A DNA stretch of 64,000 nucleotides from Providencia sp. R33 (GTDB lineage Bacteria > Pseudomonadota > Gammaproteobacteria > Enterobacterales > Enterobacteriaceae). The first letter of the stretch is position 1, and every line of letters begins with the position of its first letter. This document shows positions 52,751 through 62,645 of this stretch, piece by piece. The stretch lies in assembly GCF_019343475.1 (NCBI RefSeq), contig NZ_CP072453.1, forward strand, positions 4,092,001 to 4,156,000, given 5' to 3'. Below the pieces are notes generated by a model. It was not told the origin of the DNA, did not search any database, and saw only the letters and a program-made list of their open reading frames with translations. The translations under genes and the position numbers were made by a program.

Positions 52751-53815
52751 ATGACTGAGTTAAAAAATGACCGCTATCTACGTGCTCTGCTACGTCAGCC
52801 TGTAGATGTGACCCCAGTATGGATGATGCGTCAAGCGGGGCGTTATTTGCCTGAATACAAAGCAACGCGCGCCGAGGCTGGTGATTTTATTGCTCTGTGC
52901 AAAAATACTGAGCTTGCGTGCGAAGTGACTCTTCAGCCGTTACGTCGCTTTCCATTAGACGCCGCAATTTTATTCTCTGATATCTTAACTATCCCAGATG
53001 CTATGGGGCTTGGTCTGTATTTTGAAACAGGCGAAGGCCCACGTTTTCAAAAGCCTATCACCAGTGCGGCAGATGTGAAAAATATCCCAATTCCCGATCC
53101 TGAAATGGAGCTGGGATATGTGATGGATGCGGTTCGCGCCATTCGTAAAGCTCTTGAAGGTAATGTCCCGCTGATTGGTTTCTCAGGAAGCCCGTGGACA
53201 TTAGCCACTTATATGGTAGAAGGTGGCAGCAGCAAAGCGTTCACTAAAATCAAAAAAATGATGTATGAAGACCCGAATACACTGCATTTATTACTGGATA
53301 AACTGGCGGATAGCGTCATTTTATACTTAAATGCGCAAATTCGTGCGGGCGCTCAATCCATCATGATTTTTGATACGTGGGGCGGCGTATTAACCAAACG
53401 TGATTATTTACAGTTTTCACTGAATTATATGCATAAGATTATCGATGGATTAATTCGCGAAAATGATGGCCGTCGTGTGCCTGTTACCTTATTCACTAAA
53501 GGTGGCGGTCAGTGGTTAGAAGAAATGGCGGCAACAGGTTGTGATGCATTAGGCCTTGATTGGACAACAGAAATTGCCGATGCACGTCGTCGTGTGGGGG
53601 ATAAAGTTGCGTTGCAAGGCAATATGGATCCGTCTATGTTGTATGCTCCACCTGCACGTATTGAAGACGAAGTGCAAAATATCCTGTCTGGCTTTGGCCA
53701 CGGCGAAGGGCATGTATTCAACTTAGGTCACGGTATCCATCAGGATGTACCACCTGAGCATGCAGGCGCATTTGTTGATGCGGTTCACCGTTTCTCTCGC
53801 CAATATCATCAGTAG
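52751..53815 (+). CDS. hemE: Uroporphyrinogen decarboxylase
   Basis: A 354-residue TIM-barrel enzyme converting uroporphyrinogen III to coproporphyrinogen III in haem synthesis. The start block TPVWMMRQAGRYLPEY (with the substrate-binding arginines) and FSDILTIPDAMGLGL containing the essential Asp are intact. Same length as E. coli HemE. The ribosome site GGAG lies upstream of the ATG. Confidence 0.97.
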   Translation: MTELKNDRYLRALLRQPVDVTPVWMMRQAGRYLPEYKATRAEAGDFIALCKNTELACEVTLQPLRRFPLDAAILFSDILTIPDAMGLGLYFETGEGPRFQKPITSAADVKNIPIPDPEMELGYVMDAVRAIRKALEGNVPLIGFSGSPWTLATYMVEGGSSKAFTKIKKMMYEDPNTLHLLLDKLADSVILYLNAQIRAGAQSIMIFDTWGGVLTKRDYLQFSLNYMHKIIDGLIRENDGRRVPVTLFTKGGGQWLEEMAATGCDALGLDWTTEIADARRRVGDKVALQGNMDPSMLYAPPARIEDEVQNILSGFGHGEGHVFNLGHGIHQDVPPEHAGAFVDAVHRFSRQYHQ

Positions 53816-53923
53816 TCATCATTTCTTGATGTTCTTGATTTGTGGCGTATTTATAGAATCTTGTAAGTGCGCCATTATCATCTATGATTAAGAATAATTA
53901 AGTATCGAAGCATTGGATGCGCT

Positions 53924-54595
53924 ATGGTTTTAGATACTCAACAGTTACGAAAAGAGCAAATTAGCCAAGCCTCAAAAATCATTTTGCAGGATGAGTTCCC
54001 ATCATTGAAATTAATTGGTGGGGCGGATGTGGGCTTTGAGCAAGACGGTGCTATCACCCGTGCGGTAGTGGCAGTGCTATCTTGGCCACAGCTAGAGCTT
54101 GTTGAATATCAAATAGCAAGAATACCGACTCAACTGCCTTATATACCTGGGTTACTTTCATTTCGTGAAGTACCTGGTTTAATGGCCGCATGGGGAAAAA
54201 TACAGCATAAGCCTGAATTAGTTCTCGTGGATGGACAAGGTATTGCTCACCCAAGGCGTTTTGGTGTGGCTTGCCATTTTGGCTTGCAAGCCAATGTAGC
54301 GACGATAGGCGTTGCAAAAAGCCGCTTATGTGGTGACGCGGGCGAATTAGATGAAGCTCCCGAAAGTATTCAGCCATTAATGGCAGGTGAAAATCAACTC
54401 GGTTGGGTATTGCGAAGCAAAAAACACTGCAAACCATTATATGTTTCGCCAGGGCATAAAGTCGGTTTTTCGTCTTCCTTAGAGTGGGTTAAACAGTGCC
54501 TAAAGGGTTATAGGTTGCCTGAACCAACACGTTTTGCTGACGGAATTGCATCAAATCGAACATTTTTTAAGCGAATGAATGAGAAAATCAGCTAA
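53924..54595 (+). CDS. nfi: Endonuclease V (deoxyinosine 3' endonuclease)
   Basis: A 223-residue repair nuclease that cuts one base 3' of deoxyinosine. Asp35 in GGADVGFE, Tyr73-region PYIPGLLSFRE with its Glu, Asp103 in VDGQGIAHPRR and His109 line the metal site. E. coli homologue has the same order hemE-nfi-yjaG. Confidence 0.95.
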   Translation: MVLDTQQLRKEQISQASKIILQDEFPSLKLIGGADVGFEQDGAITRAVVAVLSWPQLELVEYQIARIPTQLPYIPGLLSFREVPGLMAAWGKIQHKPELVLVDGQGIAHPRRFGVACHFGLQANVATIGVAKSRLCGDAGELDEAPESIQPLMAGENQLGWVLRSKKHCKPLYVSPGHKVGFSSSLEWVKQCLKGYRLPEPTRFADGIASNRTFFKRMNEKIS

Positions 54596-54669
54596 TTATC
54601 AGCAAAATATGTGGCATTGACAGATTTTCAGGTAAACTGCGAAGTATTAAGATTGATGAGTCAGAAATT

Positions 54670-55257
54670 ATGTTAAGAAATCCCATTCATTTGAGGTTGG
54701 AAAAATTAGAAAGCTGGCAGCATACAACTTTCATGGCAAGTCTATGTGAAAGAATGTACCCCAACTTTCAGATGTTTTGTCAGCAAACTGAATTTGCCGA
54801 TGCAAAAGTTTATCGTTCCATCCTTGATTTAGTTTGGGAAACTTTGGTCATTAAAGATAGCAAAGCCAATTTCGACAGTCAGTTAGAAAAATTAGAAGAA
54901 ATTATCCCATCAGCAGATGATTTCGATATGTATGGTGTGTATCCAGCTATTGATGCCTGTATTGCATTGGGTGAAGTTATTCACTCGAAACTGAGTGGTG
55001 AAACTCTCGAACATGCGATATTGGTTAGCGAAGCCTCCATTCGTACGGTTGCCATGCTCGAAATGACTCAAGCAGGGCGGGAAATGACAGACGAAGAGCT
55101 CAAAGAGATCCCTGCTGTTGAAGAAGAATGGGATATCCAGTGGGACATTTTCCGTTTACTGGCAGCTTGTGAAGAGCGCGACTTAGAGTTAATTAAAGGA
55201 TTAAAATCTGACCTTCGCGAAGCGGGGGTGAGCAATATAGGTATTACTTTAGGCTAA
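54670..55257 (+). CDS. yjaG: YjaG family protein (DUF416)
   Basis: A 195-residue all-helical cytosolic protein, with the family features LRLEKLESWQHTTFMASLCERM and AIDACIALGEVIHSKLSG. No catalytic motif; function unknown. Conserved between nfi and hupA in enterobacteria. Confidence 0.92.
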   Translation: MLRNPIHLRLEKLESWQHTTFMASLCERMYPNFQMFCQQTEFADAKVYRSILDLVWETLVIKDSKANFDSQLEKLEEIIPSADDFDMYGVYPAIDACIALGEVIHSKLSGETLEHAILVSEASIRTVAMLEMTQAGREMTDEELKEIPAVEEEWDIQWDIFRLLAACEERDLELIKGLKSDLREAGVSNIGITLG

Positions 55258-55456
55258 TTTTTACGCTTTCGTTATCGAAAACGTGACTTAGCGCAGTAAT
55301 GCTGAGTACTAAGACTTCACATTTGCCCCTACTCTGGTCTACATTTAGGGGCGAGAAGAAGTGGCTATCGGGGGCGTGTATCAGGGGCTGTCAATTTGGC
55401 ATATCCGACGCACTCGATGCTTTGCAAACGATAAACACACTGTGTAAGGATAATTT

Positions 55457-55729
55457 ATGAACAAGACTGAATTAGTTGATGCTATCGCAGAATCAGCAGA
55501 CCTGACCAAAGTTCAGGCAAAAGCAGCTTTAGAATCTACTCTGAATGCTATTTCTGAAACGCTGAAAAAAGGCGAGCAAGTACAACTGGTCGGTTTCGGT
55601 ACTTTTAAAGTTAGCCACCGCGCTGCTCGTACTGGTCGTAACCCACAAACTAAAGCAGAAATCCAAATTCCTGCGACAACTGTACCAGCTTTCTCTGCCG
55701 GTAAAGCACTGAAAGAAGCTGTAAAATAA
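55457..55729 (+). CDS. hupA: DNA-binding protein HU-alpha
   Basis: A 90-residue DNABII protein. The N-terminal helix-turn-helix dimer core and the beta-arm region around GRNPQTKAEIQIPATTVPAFSAGKALKEAV are as in E. coli HupA (Ala/Val variants). The nucleoid protein bends and constrains DNA. AAGGATAATTT precedes the ATG. Confidence 0.97.
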   Translation: MNKTELVDAIAESADLTKVQAKAALESTLNAISETLKKGEQVQLVGFGTFKVSHRAARTGRNPQTKAEIQIPATTVPAFSAGKALKEAVK

Positions 55730-55734
55730 GCACA

Positions 55735-56445
55735 TTGTATACTCGAATTATCAGAGGGGGTAAGAAACTACCCCTTTTGCTTATTCAAAAAGGGTTGCTG
55801 GTATTGGGAGTTCTCTCAATGCTAAGCGCCTGTTCCTCGAATGCACCAAAGCTTCCAGAGTTTAGTGCAAGCGGTTTTATTGCCGATGATGGCGTCATTC
55901 GTATGTGGCGGCTGAACGATGCAAAAAACCAACCTCTTGTGCTGATGGTGGTTTACAGCCCCTATAAAGGTACAGACACTTCCGTTAATTTCTTCGAATA
56001 CCGTTCTGGTAACCTTTGGCAAATTCGCAGCCAAATCTTGAATCAAAAAGGTGGCGATATCACAGAACAGTTACGCTTCGATAAAAATAATGACATTATT
56101 TTTATGCAGCGTGCTCAGGATGGTACTAAGACCCCACTTTCTACGGATGAAATCACACGTTGGCGTTTTGAAGCGCAAAGGGTACTCGAGACCAACACTG
56201 CACTTATTGTTGGTGACGTTAAACTTTATCAAGGACGTTGGCAGCAAGGCAAAGTGACGACTTGTGAAGGCGATGTGCGAGAAGTGACTTTCGAACCATA
56301 TGCTGAAAACTGGTTACAAAGCCGTGCGAAAGTGTGGCACTCCCAATTGAACTTGGCGTGGCTAGAATCCTCTGAGGGGAATCAACTTTTGATGGTGGCG
56401 GATACGGATTTTTGCCGCTGGCAACCTAGTAAAGATTCGCTGTAA
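55735..56445 (+). CDS. yjaH: YjaH-type lipoprotein (DUF1481)
   Basis: The frame starts with TTG (55735) and reads KKLPLLLIQKGLLVLGVLSMLSAC, a signal peptide ending in a lipobox (LSAC), so an envelope lipoprotein of about 200 mature residues is expected. ASGFIADDGVIRMWR, GRWQQGKVTTCEG and the final FCRWQPSKDS match E. coli YjaH. No ATG is available upstream of the signal; the TTG is the best choice but has only a weak AAGAAG site. The start region also forms the hupA terminator hairpin. Function unknown. Confidence 0.75.
   Translation: MYTRIIRGGKKLPLLLIQKGLLVLGVLSMLSACSSNAPKLPEFSASGFIADDGVIRMWRLNDAKNQPLVLMVVYSPYKGTDTSVNFFEYRSGNLWQIRSQILNQKGGDITEQLRFDKNNDIIFMQRAQDGTKTPLSTDEITRWRFEAQRVLETNTALIVGDVKLYQGRWQQGKVTTCEGDVREVTFEPYAENWLQSRAKVWHSQLNLAWLESSEGNQLLMVADTDFCRWQPSKDSL
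55755..55779 (+). terminator. hupA terminator inside the yjaH start region
   Basis: GGGGTA-AGAAAC-TACCCC followed by TTTTG lies 25 nt after hupA, overlapping the N-terminal codons of yjaH. Confidence 0.7.
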
Positions 56446-56451
56446 CCTCAC

Positions 56452-56526
56452 TGCTCGTCGTCTTTCAATCCATGGCGTTGTTAGCTGCTCTCAGCTACCC
56501 TAGTCACATACTTATGTATGCTCCCA
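56452..56526. repeat. Partial ERIC element (left half and core)
   Basis: Contains the ERIC left arm (CTCGTCGTCTTTCAATCC) and core TAGTCACATACTTATGTATG, then stops and is replaced by the next copy. Downstream of yjaH. Confidence 0.75.
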
Positions 56527-56652
56527 ATTTTCGTCATCCTTCGTGCTGTGGCTGTGTTGGCTTCATTCGGCTACTTGGGTCACATACTTATGTATGCTCC
56601 CCAAGCTATCCTCATTTTGCCGCCTAGCCACAACGCGAATGATTTAGGAAAT
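56527..56652. repeat. Near-complete ERIC element
   Basis: About 126 bp from ATTTTCGTCATCC to CGAATGATTTAGGAA with the core GGTCACATACTTATGTATG; the ends are imperfect inverted repeats. It directly follows the partial copy. Confidence 0.78.
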
Positions 56653-56696
56653 TACGGTAAGCTAGAAACAGATTAACTTATTCAATAATGGCCCGT

Positions 56697-56750
56697 TATG
56701 TTCCCCAAACTATCCTCATTTTTCCACCTAGTCATGAATTGAAATCCTTA
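56697..56750. repeat. Third ERIC remnant (right end)
   Basis: TATGTTCCCCAAACTATCC and the following bases are a diverged repeat of the right part of the 56527-56652 element. Only the right end is retained. Confidence 0.6.
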
Positions 56751-56784
56751 GAGCCATTGCCTACTAGTAAAAACAAACAACAAT

Positions 56785-56818
56785 AAAAAAGCTGATAAAA
56801 GTTTCCTCTTATCAGCTT
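56785..56818 (-). terminator. purHD terminator
   Basis: On the minus strand AAGCTGATAA/TTATCAGCTT forms a 10-bp stem followed by TTTTTTATTG, 23 nt after the purD stop. Confidence 0.83.
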
Positions 56819-56841
56819 AGGGAATGGTTTAGTGCTTTGTA

Positions 56842-58125
56842 TTACTTAATACGTGCGATAGCGCGGTAGCCGATATCGTTGCGATAGAAGCTATCATTCC
56901 AATGAATGTTTTTAGCGGCTTCATACGCTTTTGTTTGGGCTTTCTCGATATCATCACCCAGTGCCGTTACGCATAATACACGGCCACCGGCGGTAACCAC
57001 TTCGCCATCTTTCATGCGGGTACCAGCATGAAAAACTTTGCTATCAGTGGCTTCAGTGGTTGGCAATCCAGAAATGACATCGTCATTGCGGTAATCCCCA
57101 GGGTAACCACCTGCGGCAATAACAATACCTAAAGCAGGGCGCTCATCCCACAGTGAATCCTTGCCTGCCAGCTCACCATTTGCACCTGCTAAACACAGTG
57201 CGACTAAGTCTGACTGTAAACGCATCATGATAGGTTGCGTTTCAGGATCGCCAAAGCGGCAGTTGAATTCGATAACTTTTGGGTTGCCCGCTTTATCAAT
57301 CATTAGCCCTGCGTATAAGAAGCCTTGGTAACGGTTACCTTCCTGATCCATGCCTTTAACAGTAGGATAAATCACTTGTTCCATCACACGTTGATGAATT
57401 TCATCTGTGACAACCGGAGCAGGAGAGTAAGCCCCCATGCCGCCTGTATTGAGGCCCGTATCACCATCTCCAACACGCTTATGGTCTTGGCTAGTAGCCA
57501 TTGGGATGACATTTTCACCATCGACCATCACGATAAAGCTGGCTTCTTCACCATCAAGAAACTCTTCAATGACAATACGGTGGCCTGCATCGCCAAAGGC
57601 ATTGCCTGCTAACATATCCTGCACAGCGTCTTTTGCTTCTTGCAGTGTCATCGCGACAATAACGCCTTTACCTGCCGCTAATCCATCAGCTTTAATCACG
57701 ATAGGCGCGCCGACTTTATCTAAATACGCTAAAGCAGGTTCGACCTCTGTGAAATTTTCATAAGCTGCAGAAGGAATATGATGGCGAGCTAAAAAGTCCT
57801 TAGTAAATGCTTTGGAACCTTCGAGCTGAGCAGCACCTTTCGTTGGGCCAAAAATTGTTAAGCCAGCAGCGTTAAATGCATCGACAACGCCAATCACTAA
57901 TGGGGCTTCAGGGCCGACAATCGTTAAATCGATCTGTTTTTCTTTGGCAAATTGCAGTAGGCCATCAATATCAGTGGCAGAAATATTCACATTTTCGAGA
58001 GCAGGCTCGAGCGCGGTCCCTGCGTTACCAGGTGCAACATAAACCTTCTTTGCTAGAGGGGATTGCGCCGCTTTCCATGCTAATGCATGTTCACGACCAC
58101 CACCGCCAATAATTAATATATTCAT
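56842..58125 (-). CDS. purD: Phosphoribosylamine-glycine ligase (GAR synthetase)
   Basis: A 427-residue ATP-grasp enzyme of purine synthesis. N-terminal GGGGREHAL nucleotide-like loop, then VIKADGLAAGKGV and EEFLDGEEASF, GFLYAGLM and VIEFNCRFGDPETQ with the metal ligands. It follows purH by 17 nt and is co-transcribed from the PurR-controlled promoter. Confidence 0.97.
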   Translation of the reverse strand: MNILIIGGGGREHALAWKAAQSPLAKKVYVAPGNAGTALEPALENVNISATDIDGLLQFAKEKQIDLTIVGPEAPLVIGVVDAFNAAGLTIFGPTKGAAQLEGSKAFTKDFLARHHIPSAAYENFTEVEPALAYLDKVGAPIVIKADGLAAGKGVIVAMTLQEAKDAVQDMLAGNAFGDAGHRIVIEEFLDGEEASFIVMVDGENVIPMATSQDHKRVGDGDTGLNTGGMGAYSPAPVVTDEIHQRVMEQVIYPTVKGMDQEGNRYQGFLYAGLMIDKAGNPKVIEFNCRFGDPETQPIMMRLQSDLVALCLAGANGELAGKDSLWDERPALGIVIAAGGYPGDYRNDDVISGLPTTEATDSKVFHAGTRMKDGEVVTAGGRVLCVTALGDDIEKAQTKAYEAAKNIHWNDSFYRNDIGYRAIARIK

Positions 58126-58142
58126 GAGTAATCTCCTAATAA

Positions 58143-59732
58143 TTAGTGACGGAAATGGCGCATATTTGTGAAAATCATTGCAATGCCATGTTCATTAGCC
58201 GCGGCAATGACTTCTTCATCACGAATCGAACCACCTGGCTGAATAACACAAGTAACACCAACAGCGGCGGCGGCATCAATACCATCGCGGAATGGGAAGA
58301 AAGCATCTGAAGCCATCGCACAGCCTGCAACTTCTAAACCTTCGTCGGCGGCTTTGATCCCTGCAATTTTGGCTGAGTACACACGGCTCATCTGGCCTGC
58401 ACCGATTCCGATGGTCATGTCATTTTTTGAATAAACAATCGCATTCGATTTAACGAATTTCGCGACTTTCCAGCAGAATAAGGCATCTTTTAGCTCACGT
58501 TCAGTAGGCTGGCGTGTAGTAACAACACGTAACTCTTCTTTTTCTACCATGCCTAAATCACGGTCTTGCACTAATAAGCCGCCGTTGACGCGTTTGAAAT
58601 CTAAGCCTGCAACTGGCTTACTCCATTCACCACAAATAAGTACGCGAACATTTTGTTTGGTTTCTAGAATAGGTAATGCATCATCAGAGACGGATGGCGC
58701 AATAATCACCTCAACAAATTGGCGCTCGATAATCGCTTGTGCGGTTGTTTTATCTAACTGACGGTTAAACGCAATGATACCGCCGAATGCTGAAGTTGGG
58801 TCAGTTTTAAATGCATTATCATAAGCTGCATGAATATCTTTGCCGATAGCGACACCACAAGGGTTTGCATGCTTCACAATCACACAAGCAGGTTCGTCGA
58901 ATGACTTCACACATTCAAGAGCAGCATCGGTATCTGCGATATTATTATAAGAAAGTGCCTTGCCTTGAATTTGTTGTGCAGTTGCAATTGACGCTTCTTT
59001 TGGATTTTCTTCTATATAGAAAGCGGCATCTTGGTGGCTGTTTTCGCCATAGCGCATATCTTGTTTTTTAATAAAGTTTAAATTCAAGGTGCGAGGGAAA
59101 CGGCCTGAAGGTTGCGTGGTATCGCCATAATAAGGTGCAACGAGCTCGCCGAAATAGTTAGCGATCATGCTATCGTAAGCAGCTGTGTGCTCGAATGCTT
59201 TTATTGCTAAGTCAAAACGGGTCGCCCAATTCAGTGAATTTTGGTGATTATCCATTTCATCAATAATAACTTGATAGTCATTACTGTTGACTACGATCGC
59301 AACGTCTTTATGGTTTTTAGCGGCAGAGCGCACCATGGTTGGGCCACCGATATCGATATTCTCAACCGCATCTTCTAATGTACAGTTTGGTTTTGCGACG
59401 GTTTGAGCAAAAGGATATAAATTTACAACAACCATATCGATAGGTGAAATATCATGTTCTTGCATGATTGCGTCATCGGTACCTCGACGACCTAAAATTC
59501 CACCATGAACCTTCGGGTGCAATGTTTTCACGCGACCATCCATCATTTCAGGGAATCCGGTGTAATCAGACACTTCAGTCACATTAAGACCTGATTCTGC
59601 GAGGAGTTTCGCAGTACCGCCAGTTGATAGAAGCTCAACACCACGCTCGGAAAGCGCCTTAGCGAATTCAACAACCCCTGTTTTATCAGACACACTAAGC
59701 AGGGCACGACGAATAGGACGAAGCAGTTGCAT
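58143..59732 (-). CDS. purH: Bifunctional AICAR transformylase/IMP cyclohydrolase
   Basis: A 529-residue enzyme for the last two steps of IMP synthesis. IMP cyclohydrolase (MGS-like) domain about 1-150, with LLSTGGTAKLL and GFPEMMDGRVKTLHPKVHGG; AICAR transformylase about 200-529 with KHANPCGVA holding the catalytic Lys-His. The ATG at 59732 (MQLLRPIRRAL) gives the E. coli length; a longer in-frame start is unsupported. First gene of purHD. Confidence 0.97.
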   Translation of the reverse strand: MQLLRPIRRALLSVSDKTGVVEFAKALSERGVELLSTGGTAKLLAESGLNVTEVSDYTGFPEMMDGRVKTLHPKVHGGILGRRGTDDAIMQEHDISPIDMVVVNLYPFAQTVAKPNCTLEDAVENIDIGGPTMVRSAAKNHKDVAIVVNSNDYQVIIDEMDNHQNSLNWATRFDLAIKAFEHTAAYDSMIANYFGELVAPYYGDTTQPSGRFPRTLNLNFIKKQDMRYGENSHQDAAFYIEENPKEASIATAQQIQGKALSYNNIADTDAALECVKSFDEPACVIVKHANPCGVAIGKDIHAAYDNAFKTDPTSAFGGIIAFNRQLDKTTAQAIIERQFVEVIIAPSVSDDALPILETKQNVRVLICGEWSKPVAGLDFKRVNGGLLVQDRDLGMVEKEELRVVTTRQPTERELKDALFCWKVAKFVKSNAIVYSKNDMTIGIGAGQMSRVYSAKIAGIKAADEGLEVAGCAMASDAFFPFRDGIDAAAAVGVTCVIQPGGSIRDEEVIAAANEHGIAMIFTNMRHFRH

Positions 59733-59913
59733 GAGATAGATCCCTTGGATTTGGATAAATAAGGCAATACGAACATCAATGAGTGAAAAGCCATTGGCTC
59801 TTCTTATATACCTACTTATAAAAGCGGAATTTGGTTGCTTCTTCAATAGCTATATATAAGTCACTAACAATTTCAGAACATAAAAACAAAATCAATGCTG
59901 AAATTTCGTGCTA

Positions 59914-59935
59914 ATTGTAACGCAAACGTTTGCGT
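59914..59935 (-). promoter_or_regulatory. PurR operator with purH -10 element
   Basis: ACGCAAACGTTTGCGT at 59920-59935 is the perfect 16-bp PUR box. On the minus strand it is followed by TACAAT (59914-59919), a good -10, so PurR with hypoxanthine or guanine would cover the purH promoter. Confidence 0.92.
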
Positions 59936-59967
59936 AATGCGCGATAAATTTTAAATTATTTTATCGT

Positions 59968-59988
59968 TGTGGATAACTTCGTGGATAA
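59968..59988 (-). promoter_or_regulatory. Two DnaA-box-like sites
   Basis: TGTGGATAA (59968-59976), a perfect DnaA box on the minus strand (TTATCCACA), and CGTGGATAA (59980-59988), one mismatch, in the same orientation 12 bp apart. They lie about 85 bp upstream of rrn P1. Function is not proven by sequence. Confidence 0.55.
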
Positions 59989-60052
59989 CTCGGTATAAAT
60001 AGGGGTTTTGCTGTGGAATGCAGCAGTTGAATAAAAAAATGCAAAAAAGGGG

Positions 60053-60080
60053 TTGCCAGATTTTTCTGACTCCCTATAAT
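60053..60080 (+). promoter_or_regulatory. rrn promoter P1
   Basis: TTGCCA (60053-60058), 16-nt spacer and TATAAT (60075-60080), followed by the GC-rich discriminator GCGC typical of stringently controlled rRNA promoters. A-rich DNA upstream could serve as an UP element. Confidence 0.88.
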
Positions 60081-60172
60081 GCGCATCCACTGACCGGGAA
60101 CAAGACAACGCAAAGCGCGATGAACACTGAAACGGCAGCGAGAGATTCTGAAAAGAAAAAGCAAAAAATCGC

Positions 60173-60200
60173 TTGACTCTCGATGAGGAAAACGTATTAT
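60173..60200 (+). promoter_or_regulatory. rrn promoter P2
   Basis: TTGACT (60173-60178), 16-nt spacer and TATTAT (60195-60200), 120 bp after P1 as in E. coli tandem rrn promoters. Confidence 0.82.
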
Positions 60201-60255
60201 ACGTCACCTCGCGACAACGACCTTGAAGTCGAAAATCGAAAGATTAAGTCGCAAC

Positions 60256-60267
60256 GCTCTTTAACAA
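60256..60267 (+). promoter_or_regulatory. rrn leader boxA antitermination site
   Basis: GCTCTTTAACAA is the standard enterobacterial boxA bound by NusB-S10. A second copy, TGCTCTTTAACAAT, is in the spacer at 62387-62400. Confidence 0.88.
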
Positions 60268-60270
60268 TTT

Positions 60271-60287
60271 ATCAGACAATCTGTGTG
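60271..60287 (+). promoter_or_regulatory. 5' arm of the 16S rRNA RNase III processing stem
   Basis: ATCAGACAATCTGTGTG is perfectly complementary to CACACAGATTGTCTGAT at 62000-62016, enclosing the 16S gene. This is the expected double-stranded RNase III target that releases 17S pre-rRNA. Confidence 0.87.
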
Positions 60288-60432
60288 GGCACTCACAGGA
60301 CACTATCAAAAAATATTTGATTTTAAGTCTTGAAGAGTGACTAACACGTTAATTCATATATATGAACTAATAGGTAATATGTTTTCGCAAGAAGACATAC
60401 GACAGTAAACATTCTTTGAGCATCAAGCTTTT

Positions 60433-61973
<1,541 letters not shown>

Positions 61974-62039
61974 CCATTGAAGTGTTTTTGTGAAGTGCTC
62001 ACACAGATTGTCTGATGAAATTAAAGTAGCGGTATCGAT

Positions 62040-62116
<77 letters not shown>

Positions 62117-62196
62117 CTTTTCTCTTATGCTGCGTTATGGCTCAGCTCGTTTACTTGTGTAAACTTCGCTAACCCACGCCTTGCCTAAGAAAAAAG
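62117..62196. repeat. 80-bp imperfect palindrome between the two spacer tRNAs
   Basis: Starting at the base after the tRNA-Ile CCA, CTTTTCTCTTATGC is mirrored by GCCTAAGAAAAAAG (two mismatches), with a central palindrome GTTTACTTGTGTAAAC. The arms are complementary over most of the length. Looks like a short palindromic (MITE-like) insertion or a processing hairpin. Confidence 0.6.
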
Positions 62197-62255
62197 ACCT
62201 CCGAGTAAGAAAAAATCTTATCAGGAGATTAATCGATACCGAAAAAAACCTTTAT

Positions 62256-62331
62256 GGGGCTATAGCTCAGCTGGGAGAGCGCCTGCCTTGCACGCAGGAG
62301 GTCAGCGGTTCGATCCCGCTTAGCTCCACCA
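62256..62331 (+). tRNA. alaT: tRNA-Ala (UGC anticodon)
   Basis: 76 nt, GGGGCTATAGCTC to GCTCCACCA, anticodon loop CTTGCAC, CCA encoded. Standard spacer tRNA-Ala. Confidence 0.97.
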
Positions 62332-62533
62332 TAAATTTTCTGATTATTCAGAATAGATTAGTCAACTAGTCTATTGCGAATAATTATGCTCTTTAACAAT
62401 CTGGAACAAGCTGAAAATTGAAAACAACACACATTGTTTATCGCTTAAACAATGTGAGAGTCTCTCAAAAATCTCAACTTGAATGTGCTTCTCTGAAGCA
62501 TCGAGTCGACGAACGACATGAGTTCGAGGCGGT

Positions 62534-62585
62534 CAGCGCACAGCAAGCGCAGCGTACTTAAAGTACGTGAGCATTGCGCGCACTG
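62534..62585. repeat. 52-bp imperfect palindrome before 23S
   Basis: CAGCGCACAGCAAGCGCAGC and its mirror GTGAGCATTGCGCGCACTG flank a central perfect CGTACTTAAAGTACG. It lies 60 nt before the mature 23S end and could form a long hairpin in the precursor. Confidence 0.55.
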
Positions 62586-62645
62586 CCCAACGAAGAAATC
62601 ATGATGTGCAGTCACTCGTTGTAAGAAGACACCTTCGGGTTGTGA

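Larger units (their letters stand above)
59733..60432. other. purH-rrn divergent regulatory region
   Basis: About 700 nt without protein genes. From left to right it contains the purH leader, a PurR operator, two DnaA-box-like sites, an A-rich upstream tract, rrn promoters P1 and P2, boxA and the 5' arm of the 16S processing stem. Confidence 0.7.

Noticed and set aside
62181..62369. ORF across the tRNA-Ala gene
   Set aside because: It translates a tRNA gene and the rRNA spacer.
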